In this document: piece after piece, positions 7,175 through 13,244 of the stretch
How positions within the stretch are numbered: position 1 is the stretch's first letter
Layout: the number at the start of each line of letters is the position of its first letter
Origin: an uncultured Clostridium sp.
Lineage (GTDB): Bacteria > Bacillota > Clostridia > Lachnospirales > Lachnospiraceae
Length of the DNA: 13,244 bases
Assembly: GCA_900552885.1 (NCBI GenBank)
Contig: USBM01000036.1
Coordinates: 1-13,244 of the forward strand
Direction of reading: 5' to 3'
Made by a program: the position numbers and the translations under genes
Notes under the pieces: generated by a model
The model's database searches: none
What the model was told of the DNA's origin: nothing
The model's input: only the letters and a program-made list of their open reading frames with translations

Positions 7175-8998
7175 TCATTCCTCCTCATGAAAGAAGCGGT
7201 AGATTTCCTCTGCCACCTGTGGTGTCACACCCTCTACAGAGGATAATTCCTCCACTGCAGCATCCTTAATCCTTCCAATCTCTTTAAAATGCTGCATTAA
7301 TGCCTTTCTTCTCGCAGGTCCAACCCCCTTAATATCATCTAAGATACTGTGTACCTGCTCTTTGCCCCGCAACTGCTTATGGTAGGTGATTGCAAACCGG
7401 TGTGCCTCATCCTGTAACCGGGTGATCATTCCAAACACCTCACTGTTACGCGGAAAGGATATCTCTTTGTTATTATAATACAATCCTCTTGTCCGGTGAT
7501 TATCATCCTTGACCATACCACACACCGGAATATTCAGGTGCAATTCATCGAGCACTTTCAGTGCCACATTGACCTGCCCGCGTCCGCCATCCATCATCAG
7601 GATATCCGGATACATATCAAACCGTTCATCCGTAAACCGTCTGGTCAGCACCTCTTCCATGCTCTTATAATCATCCGGTCCGCTCACCGTGCGAAGCTTG
7701 AACTTCCGGTAAGCATTCTTTCTTGCACGGCCTTTCTCAAATACCACCATAGATGCCACAGACTGATATCCGCTTGTATTGGAGATATCAAATGCTTCTA
7801 ACCGGTCTGCCGACGGAAGTCCTAACATCTGTGCCAACTCATTGGCCGCACCAACGGTTCTTGCCTCTTCCCGTTTGATCTTTTCCAGATCTCTGGACAG
7901 CACAACAGATGCATTTTCCCTGGCCAGATCGATCATCTTTGATTTCTCACCCTTTTGCGGAGTAATAATGTGCACTCTACCACCTCGGCGCCGTCCTAAC
8001 CACTCCTCTAACAGGGCGTGTTCCTCGACCGCAAACTCCGTCAGCAGTTCATTTGGCACAAAGGGCGTTCCTTCATAATACTGCTTGATAAATGCAGTAA
8101 TGATCTGACTTCCTGTATCCTCTTCCGAATGTTCCACATGAAAATGTTCCCGTCCAAGCAGCTTACCATCCCGCACAAAAAACACCGACACGACCGTCTC
8201 CAATCCCTTTCTTGCCATGGCGATCACATCCCGGTCAATACCTCCGGTCTTCACAACACGCTGCGAACCGGTCACATGCTGCACGCTCTCAATCAGATCC
8301 CGGTACTCTGCCGCCTCCTCAAATTCTAATTCAGCGGCCTTCTCTTTCATCTTCTGCTCTAATTCCGCTAACACCTTCTTATAATCTCCATTGAGAAAGC
8401 CTAACAGCTTATCAATGCGAAGTGCATATTCCTCCTTGGAAATATACCCCTGACACGGTGCCGCACACTGTTTCATCTGATGATAAAGGCACGGTCTTCC
8501 CAATCCGATCTCCTTTGGAAGGCTCTTATTACAGGTGCGGATCCCGTATAATTTCTGGATCAGCTCAATCGTATCCTTCACTGCCGCTGCACTTGTATAT
8601 GGTCCAAAATACTTTGCACCGTCCCGCTTCATCTGACGGGCAAACAATACTCTCGGAAAATCCTCCTGCACCGTCACCTTCATAAACGGATAACTTTTGT
8701 CATCCTTTAACATCGTGTTATATTTCGGCTTATGCTCCTTGATCAGATTATTCTCCAACACCAGCGCTTCTAACTCAGAATCGGTTACAATGTACTCAAA
8801 ATAATCAATCAGTGAGATCATTTTCTCAATCTTCGGACTCCTGTTGTTCATGTGCCGGAAGTAAGAACTGACACGTCTTTTCAGCCTGATCGCCTTCCCC
8901 ACATAAATGATCTCATCATTCTTATCATGCATCAGATACACACCCGGTGAATCCGGCAGTTTCTTCAATTCTTCTTTTAGATCAAATCCATCTTTCAT
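7175..8998 (-). CDS. uvrC: Excinuclease ABC subunit C
   Basis: The 607-residue UvrC makes both incisions in nucleotide excision repair after UvrA/UvrB find the lesion. Domains in order: GIY-YIG nuclease (GVY 19-21, YVG 32-34, with Arg and Glu76 further on) for the 3' cut; a four-cysteine cluster at 156, 170, 178 and 182 matching the iron-sulfur ligand pattern reported for UvrC; a UVR motif around 215-240 that contacts UvrB; an RNase H-like endonuclease domain (FDISN 403-407, MDGG 469-472, H533) for the 5' cut; and a C-terminal double helix-hairpin-helix (551-602, IKGVGPARR and VEGVTPQVA). The length is standard. The start has GAGGAA upstream. It follows ftsH on the same strand but a terminator separates them, and it seems to have its own promoter at 9075-9104. 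Confidence 0.98.
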   Translation of the reverse strand: MKDGFDLKEELKKLPDSPGVYLMHDKNDEIIYVGKAIRLKRRVSSYFRHMNNRSPKIEKMISLIDYFEYIVTDSELEALVLENNLIKEHKPKYNTMLKDDKSYPFMKVTVQEDFPRVLFARQMKRDGAKYFGPYTSAAAVKDTIELIQKLYGIRTCNKSLPKEIGLGRPCLYHQMKQCAAPCQGYISKEEYALRIDKLLGFLNGDYKKVLAELEQKMKEKAAELEFEEAAEYRDLIESVQHVTGSQRVVKTGGIDRDVIAMARKGLETVVSVFFVRDGKLLGREHFHVEHSEEDTGSQIITAFIKQYYEGTPFVPNELLTEFAVEEHALLEEWLGRRRGGRVHIITPQKGEKSKMIDLARENASVVLSRDLEKIKREEARTVGAANELAQMLGLPSADRLEAFDISNTSGYQSVASMVVFEKGRARKNAYRKFKLRTVSGPDDYKSMEEVLTRRFTDERFDMYPDILMMDGGRGQVNVALKVLDELHLNIPVCGMVKDDNHRTRGLYYNNKEISFPRNSEVFGMITRLQDEAHRFAITYHKQLRGKEQVHSILDDIKGVGPARRKALMQHFKEIGRIKDAAVEELSSVEGVTPQVAEEIYRFFHEEE

Positions 8999-9036
8999 AC
9001 TTTATTCCTCATCAAGCGAAACTTCTAAAAAGTAAA

Positions 9037-9077
9037 AATACGACCAATCCGGAATCTCATTCCGAATCAGTCGTATT
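9037..9077 (-). terminator. Intrinsic terminator of ftsH
   Basis: On the - strand an arm at 9074-9059 pairs fully with an arm at 9055-9040 (16 bp, three G-U wobbles) around the loop GAG, and three A-T pairs extend the base. The stem is followed by TATTTTTAC and a second T run. It lies 46 bases after the ftsH stop codon and about 40 bases before the uvrC start, so most ftsH transcripts should end here. Confidence 0.85.
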
Positions 9078-9104
9078 GTACCATATGTTTCTTTCTCTAT
9101 ACAA
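9075..9104 (-). promoter_or_regulatory. Candidate uvrC promoter (extended -10)
   Basis: Read on the - strand, TTGTAT (9104-9099) and TACAAT (9080-9075) are 18 bases apart, and TGG precedes the -10 box, giving a TGn extended -10. Transcription would begin near 9068, inside the first arm of the ftsH terminator, so the uvrC message could not fold that hairpin. Boxes are seen; use is inferred. Confidence 0.5.
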
Positions 9105-9122
9105 GATACTACAAAGCAATGT

Positions 9123-11156
9123 CTACTCTTCCTTGTGTTCATCCCCGGATGTCTCAGCCGGTTTGACAGCACCTGCTTCTTCAACCTCCGGCTCTGTCTT
9201 ATGCTCTGTTTCCACTGCCTGTTCCATGCTCTCTACTGCAGAATCCACTTCCTGACCATCGTCGGTTGCAGCTTTCAGATTCTCTCCGGTAATCTCCGCA
9301 TAGATCTTCATGAACTCTTTGCCTGTGATCGTCTCTTTCTCGATCAGGAACTTCGCAAGTGCATCTAATACGGATTCATTGGCCTTCAGCAGATCATATG
9401 CCTTCCGGTAAGATTCTTTGATGATCCGGCGGACTTCATCATCAATCTTCGTTGCTGTCTCTTCGGAACAGTTCATAACAGAGCGACCATCCAGATAACG
9501 GTTCTGAACAGACTCTAATGCCACCATTCCAAACTCATCTGACATACCATACATTGTGATCATCCGTCTTGCCATATTCGTTGCCTGCTCAATATCATTA
9601 GATGCTCCGGTTGTGACAGACGGGAACTTGATTGCCTCTGCTGCACGACCGGCAAGGAAGGTCACAATATCTGCTTCCATCTCAGCCTGTGTATTCAGGT
9701 ACTTCTCTTCCTCCGGCACCTGCATAACATATCCAAGAGAACCCATTGTTCTTGGAATGATCGTAATCTTCTGTACCGGCTCGGTATGCTTCTGTAACGC
9801 AATGCATAACGCATGACCCGTCTCATGATATGCAACGATCTGCTTCTCCTGCTTACTCAAGATGCGGTCCTTCTTCTCCTTACCGGCAAATACAACTTCC
9901 ACTGACTCAAACAGATCTGCCTGTGTCACATACTCTCTGCCGGCCTTTACTGCTGCAAGTGCTGCTTCATTGATAATATTCGCAAGATCTGCTCCCACTG
10001 CCCCCGAGGTTGCCAGTGCCAGCTCCTTAAAGTCAACCGTCTCATCCATCTTCACATTCTTCGCATGTACCTTAAGTGTCTCAATTCGTCCCTTAAGATC
10101 CGGTTTCTCTACAATAACACGACGGTCAAAACGTCCCGGACGAAGTAACGCTTTATCCAATACTTCCGGCCGATTCGTTGCCGCTAAGATGACAATACCT
10201 TTCGAGGTGTCAAATCCATCCATCTCTGAAAGTAACTGATTCAACGTCTGTTCTCTCTCGGAATCACCACCGCCGTACTTACTGTCTCTGCTTCGACCGA
10301 TCGCATCGATCTCATCAATGAAAATAATACATGGTGCCATCGAATTTGCCTGCTTAAAAAGATCCCTTACTCGCGATGCACCCACACCAACATATAGCTC
10401 TACAAAATCAGAACCTGATAATGAGAAAAACGGTACATTTGCTTCCCCTGCTACTGCCTTTGCAAGTAATGTCTTACCGGTTCCCGGAGGTCCTACTAAC
10501 AAAGCACCCTTTGGCAGTTTTGCACCAATCTCTAAATATTTCTTTGGATTATGAAGGAAATCTACCATCTCTTTCAAAGATTCCTTTGACTCTTCCTGTC
10601 CGGCTACGTCCGCAAAAGTAACACCTGTCTTCTTCTCGACATACATCTTGGCATTACTCTTTCCTACACCCATCATACCGCCGCCTTTTGACATTGAACG
10701 CATGAATAGCCAGATAATTACATAGAATACACCGATCATCAATACCCAGGAAAGGATATTACCGATCATAGCGGTATTACTCTCGTCTACCGCTGTATAA
10801 TCCAACTCTCCATTCTTCTTAGCTTCCTCCAACCGATCCACTAACTTAAGATCGGATATTCTTGTCGCATAATAAGTCTTCTTTAACGTATTCTTAGACT
10901 TCTTATCGGTCTTCGGTACAATCTCCAATGAAGAACTGTAGATCCGAACTTTCTCGACCTCACCCTTATCTAACATGTCAAGAAACTGACTATACGATAT
11001 CTCCACCTGCTGACTTGTCTGGTATCTGCTATATGCATAAAAAAATAGCAGCGTCAGGCCAATGGAAATCACTAACATAAAAATGAAACTGCGATTCTGT
11101 GGTTTCTTTCCATTGTTGTTTTGATCATTGTTGTTTTGTTTTCCGTTATCTTCCAA
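9123..11156 (-). CDS. ftsH: ATP-dependent zinc metalloprotease FtsH
   Basis: The 677-residue membrane-anchored AAA+ protease degrades unassembled membrane proteins and regulatory proteins. An Asn/Gln-rich cytosolic leader (1-20) precedes membrane segment 1 (about 23-41), an extracytoplasmic FtsH_ext domain (about 48-128) and membrane segment 2 (about 130-152). The AAA domain has Walker A GPPGTGKT (222-229), Walker B IIFIDEID (277-284) and the second region of homology with ATNRP and RPGRFDR. The protease domain has the zinc site HETGH (444-448) and Asp521 as probable third ligand. Residues about 630-677 form an acidic, Glu-rich tail likely to be disordered. The pore-loop aromatic is Tyr255 (LYVGVGA) instead of the usual Phe, a conservative swap. 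The start codon is TTG at 11156-11154, supported by AGGAGG eight bases upstream. It has its own promoter and no hpt or tilS neighbour in the window. Confidence 0.98.
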   Translation of the reverse strand: MEDNGKQNNNDQNNNGKKPQNRSFIFMLVISIGLTLLFFYAYSRYQTSQQVEISYSQFLDMLDKGEVEKVRIYSSSLEIVPKTDKKSKNTLKKTYYATRISDLKLVDRLEEAKKNGELDYTAVDESNTAMIGNILSWVLMIGVFYVIIWLFMRSMSKGGGMMGVGKSNAKMYVEKKTGVTFADVAGQEESKESLKEMVDFLHNPKKYLEIGAKLPKGALLVGPPGTGKTLLAKAVAGEANVPFFSLSGSDFVELYVGVGASRVRDLFKQANSMAPCIIFIDEIDAIGRSRDSKYGGGDSEREQTLNQLLSEMDGFDTSKGIVILAATNRPEVLDKALLRPGRFDRRVIVEKPDLKGRIETLKVHAKNVKMDETVDFKELALATSGAVGADLANIINEAALAAVKAGREYVTQADLFESVEVVFAGKEKKDRILSKQEKQIVAYHETGHALCIALQKHTEPVQKITIIPRTMGSLGYVMQVPEEEKYLNTQAEMEADIVTFLAGRAAEAIKFPSVTTGASNDIEQATNMARRMITMYGMSDEFGMVALESVQNRYLDGRSVMNCSEETATKIDDEVRRIIKESYRKAYDLLKANESVLDALAKFLIEKETITGKEFMKIYAEITGENLKAATDDGQEVDSAVESMEQAVETEHKTEPEVEEAGAVKPAETSGDEHKEE

Positions 11157-11164
11157 TCGTTTAT

Positions 11165-11170
11165 CCTCCT
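11165..11170 (-). promoter_or_regulatory. Ribosome binding site fixing the TTG start of ftsH
   Basis: AGGAGG on the - strand lies eight bases before TTG (11156-11154). No ATG in frame stands near it, and the Asn-rich leader plus first membrane segment follow immediately, so the non-ATG start is well supported. Confidence 0.85.
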
Positions 11171-11358
11171 ATTGCAAATACATTTAAGTAGTTACGAAAC
11201 TATCTTCTACACAGAATTGACAGTCAGCTATATAACCTAACATTAACTTATATAACCCCTGCAATCATTCGCACCTACTCATAGTATGGAATTCTAATAT
11301 ACTGTATATTCTATATAGAAATAGAATCTCCTATATCATCCAAAAGCATACAATGTAC

Positions 11359-11387
11359 ATTATATCGGCTCATGCAGGAATTAGCAA
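11359..11387 (-). promoter_or_regulatory. ftsH promoter (sigma-A type)
   Basis: On the - strand, TTGCTA (11387-11382) and a perfect TATAAT (11364-11359) are separated by exactly 17 bases. Transcription would start near 11352, giving a leader of about 195 nt before the TTG start. Confidence 0.75.
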
Positions 11388-11431
11388 ATATATTTTCATG
11401 TAGATTCTGTGAAAAAACCTGTGATTTTGAA

Positions 11432-11460
11432 TTGACTAACCATCCCATTTCATATATTAT
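11432..11460 (+). promoter_or_regulatory. pyrG promoter (sigma-A type)
   Basis: TTGACT (11432-11437) and TATTAT (11455-11460) are 17 bases apart. The start point would be near 11467, giving a leader of about 59 nt with GGAGG before the ATG. The predicted start region has no run of G and the short leader has no terminator hairpin, so the reiterative-transcription attenuation known for Bacillus subtilis pyrG does not seem to be used. Confidence 0.75.
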
Positions 11461-11525
11461 AAGTTATGAATTTGTGTTAATTCATTATTTTTATTATATA
11501 ACTATCAAATACGGAGGAAAAATAA

Positions 11526-13136
11526 ATGGCAGTCAAATATGTATTTGTCACTGGTGGTGTTGTATCCGGTTTAGGAAAAGGAATCACTGCCGCTTCATTA
11601 GGAAGACTTCTCAAAGCAAGAGGTTACAAAGTAACTTGTCAGAAGTTTGATCCTTATATTAATATTGACCCGGGCACCATGAATCCGATTCAGCACGGTG
11701 AAGTATTTGTAACTGACGATGGCGCAGAAACAGATCTTGATCTTGGTCACTATGAACGTTTCATTGACGAAAGTCTGAACAAGAAGTCCAATGTCACAAC
11801 CGGTAAAGTATATTGGAGCATTTTGCAAAAAGAACGCCGCGGTGATTTCGGCGGACATACGGTTCAGGTCATTCCGCATATTACCAATGAGATCCAGAGC
11901 CGTTTCTATCGCAATATGGATTCTAATGAAACCGAATTTGCAATTATCGAAGTGGGTGGTACCGTCGGCGATATCGAAAGCCAGCCTTTCTTAGAAGCGA
12001 TCCGCCAGTTCCAGCATACTGTCGGTCATGACAACTGCATTATGATCCACGTTACACTAATTCCATACCTAAAAGCATCCGGGGAGATGAAGACAAAGCC
12101 AACACAGGCAAGTGTTAAGAATCTGCAGGCACTTGGTATCCAGCCTGACATCCTCGTATGCCGTTCCGACTATCCGTTAGAAGATGGAATGAAAGATAAG
12201 ATTGCCCTCTTCTGTAATGTACCAAGTGAAAACGTTATCCAGAACTTAGATGTAGACGTATTATACGAAGTTCCGCTTGCTATGGAGAAGGAACATCTTG
12301 CAGATGCGGTCTGCAAATGTCTGAAGGTTGACTGCCCAAAACCAGATCTTGATGACTGGATCGCCATGATCGATCGTTGGAAGAATCCGGTCAAGAAAGT
12401 AAAGATCGCTTTAGTAGGTAAATATGTATCTCTCCATGATGCCTATATCTCTGTTGTAGAAGCATTAAAGCATAGTTCTTTTGCCTGCAACTCTGACCTA
12501 GAGATCATGTGGATGGATTCTGAATTATTAAATGATGACAATGTGGCAGAACAGTTGAAGGATGCCGATGGTATCATTGTTCCCGGCGGCTTTGGTGATC
12601 GTGGTATTGAAGGAATGATCAGCGCGATCAAATATGCCCGTGAAAACAACGTTCCTTACCTTGGTCTCTGCCTTGGTATGCAGCTTACAATCGTTGAATT
12701 TGCAAGAAATGTTCTCGGTTATCACGATGCACATTCCAGCGAATTTAATCCAAGCAGTGTACACCAGGTAATCCACATTATGCCGGATCAGGACGGTGTG
12801 ACCGATCTCGGTGGAACGCTACGTCTTGGCGCATATCCATGTGTATTAAAGGAAGGCTCTAAATCCTATGAATTATACGGTACGAAAGAGATCTCCGAGC
12901 GTCATCGTCACCGTTATGAAGTAAATAATGATTACCGGGAAGCTTTGGTTGCAAACGGAATGGACTTAGTTGGACAATCTCCGGACGGACATATCGTTGA
13001 GATGATCGAGATTCCAAGTCACCCATGGTTCATCGGAACACAGGCACATCCGGAATTCAAATCTCGTCCAAACAAACCACATCCATTGTTTAAGGGATTT
13101 ATTGCGGCTGCACTTGCTCATCAGGAAAACCGCTAG
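11526..13136 (+). CDS. pyrG: CTP synthase (glutamine hydrolysing)
   Basis: The 536-residue enzyme converts UTP, ATP and glutamine to CTP, the last step of de novo cytidine nucleotide synthesis in the cytoplasm. The N-terminal synthetase domain (1 to about 270) opens with the P-loop-like GGVVSGLGKGI (10-20) and keeps the FDPYINIDPGTM, EVGGTVGDIES and SGEMKTKPTQ (quoted as separate motifs) that bind nucleotide and gate the reaction. The C-terminal class I glutaminase domain (about 292-536) has the oxyanion and nucleophile motif GLCLGMQ with Cys382, and the His508/Glu510 pair in AHPEF. HRHRYEVN (460-467) is the usual conserved loop. Length and all key residues are normal. ATG has GGAGG eight to nine bases upstream. 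It is divergent from ftsH and appears monocistronic so far as the window shows; I see no clear terminator before the end. Confidence 0.98.
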   Translation: MAVKYVFVTGGVVSGLGKGITAASLGRLLKARGYKVTCQKFDPYINIDPGTMNPIQHGEVFVTDDGAETDLDLGHYERFIDESLNKKSNVTTGKVYWSILQKERRGDFGGHTVQVIPHITNEIQSRFYRNMDSNETEFAIIEVGGTVGDIESQPFLEAIRQFQHTVGHDNCIMIHVTLIPYLKASGEMKTKPTQASVKNLQALGIQPDILVCRSDYPLEDGMKDKIALFCNVPSENVIQNLDVDVLYEVPLAMEKEHLADAVCKCLKVDCPKPDLDDWIAMIDRWKNPVKKVKIALVGKYVSLHDAYISVVEALKHSSFACNSDLEIMWMDSELLNDDNVAEQLKDADGIIVPGGFGDRGIEGMISAIKYARENNVPYLGLCLGMQLTIVEFARNVLGYHDAHSSEFNPSSVHQVIHIMPDQDGVTDLGGTLRLGAYPCVLKEGSKSYELYGTKEISERHRHRYEVNNDYREALVANGMDLVGQSPDGHIVEMIEIPSHPWFIGTQAHPEFKSRPNKPHPLFKGFIAAALAHQENR

Positions 13137-13150
13137 CACATTTTACCCTT

Positions 13151-13244
13151 GCACAGCGTAAGTGAAACGGACACATGTGTCTAACGGACGCAACGGTCTA
13201 GAAAAATTGGTTCCAAGCCGGGGCCGTTCGCACTTAATTGCTCC
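13151..13244. repeat. GC-rich intergenic element with nested inverted repeats
   Basis: After pyrG the base composition becomes G/C-richer than other gaps. TAAGTG-A-AACGG (13159-13170) pairs with CCGTT-CG-CACTTA (13224-13236), closing a stem around about 53 bases. Inside are a perfect 12-bp palindrome GACACATGTGTC (13170-13181), three ACGG copies (13067-style spacing: 13167, 13184, 13193) and the core AAAAATTGGTTCCAAGCCGG. This could be a dispersed extragenic repeat, a structured RNA or the leader of the next gene. No reading frame or T tract for termination is seen, and it may continue past the window. Confidence 0.45.

Larger units (their letters stand above)
11157..11525. other. Divergent ftsH/pyrG intergenic region (369 bp)
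   Basis: This AT-rich gap holds two back-to-back promoters, described separately, and no coding potential that I credit. The ftsH leader it encodes would be about 195 nt, long for a simple promoter; it contains a 12-bp palindrome TTCTATATAGAA (11309-11320) and a small TAGTT/AACTA hairpin near 11190-11205. TGTGA occurs twice, 12 bases apart (11408-11412 and 11420-11424), between the two promoters. I see no terminator, attenuator or recognised riboswitch in either leader. Confidence 0.6.

Noticed and set aside
9002..9184. 60-codon reading frame on the - strand just upstream of uvrC
   Set aside because: It overlaps the end of ftsH in another frame and is largely made of the terminator inverted repeat; no family resemblance and no ribosome binding site noted.
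9123..9260. Glu-rich ftsH C-terminus as a frameshift artefact
   Set aside because: Acidic, variable FtsH tails are common in Firmicutes, and the frame runs smoothly to a stop followed by a terminator.
11217..11245. TTGACA on the + strand as another pyrG promoter
   Set aside because: The -35 box is perfect but the sequences 16-19 bases downstream (ACATTA, CATTAA) are poor -10 boxes; the promoter at 11432-11460 is better and closer.

Overview
This window looks like chromosomal DNA of a Gram-positive gut Firmicute, most likely in the Lachnospiraceae (Roseburia/Agathobacter-like). I infer this from the protein style of UvrC, FtsH, PyrG, the GH13 glucosidase and MalQ, the strong GGAGG-type ribosome binding sites, the sigma-A-like promoters and the moderately AT-rich DNA. 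I could not run a database search, so the genus is not established.

Layout. (1) 65-1543 (+): an intact DUF1846/UPF0371 protein of unknown function. It ends at a symmetrical terminator shared with the convergent genes to its right. (2) 1598-6170 (-): an alpha-glucan (maltodextrin) utilisation block. In transcription order it holds a headless LacI-type regulator remnant, malQ (4-alpha-glucanotransferase), a hairpin, a frameshifted and internally deleted sensor-GGDEF remnant, and a GH13 alpha-glucosidase. (3) 6236-7171 (+): an AraC-family regulator transcribed divergently from that block, probably its present regulator. (4) 7175-8998 and 9123-11154/6 (-): the housekeeping genes uvrC and ftsH, separated by a long terminator hairpin that appears to carry the uvrC promoter. 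(5) 11157-11525: a divergent intergenic region with clear back-to-back promoters for ftsH and pyrG. (6) 11526-13136 (+): pyrG. (7) 13137-13244: a GC-rich, inverted-repeat-rich intergenic element cut off by the window end.

How the genes fit together. MalQ and the GH13 glucosidase would act in the cytoplasm on imported maltodextrins: MalQ rearranges short alpha-1,4-glucans and the glucosidase releases glucose. Both enzymes keep every catalytic residue. Two signalling genes of the block are broken: the LacI protein has lost its DNA-binding half, and the GGDEF protein has lost most of its sensor and the start of its cyclase domain. This suggests that control passed from a local LacI repressor to the divergent AraC protein. 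The araC promoter lies inside what was lacI and carries an 11-bp tandem repeat suited to AraC-type binding. The right half (uvrC, ftsH, pyrG) is ordinary core genome with interesting promoter and terminator architecture.

I found no insertion sequence, CRISPR array, tRNA, rRNA or phage gene. I see no convincing wholly new multi-gene system. The most unusual signals are the decayed regulators, the terminator-embedded uvrC promoter and the terminal structured element.
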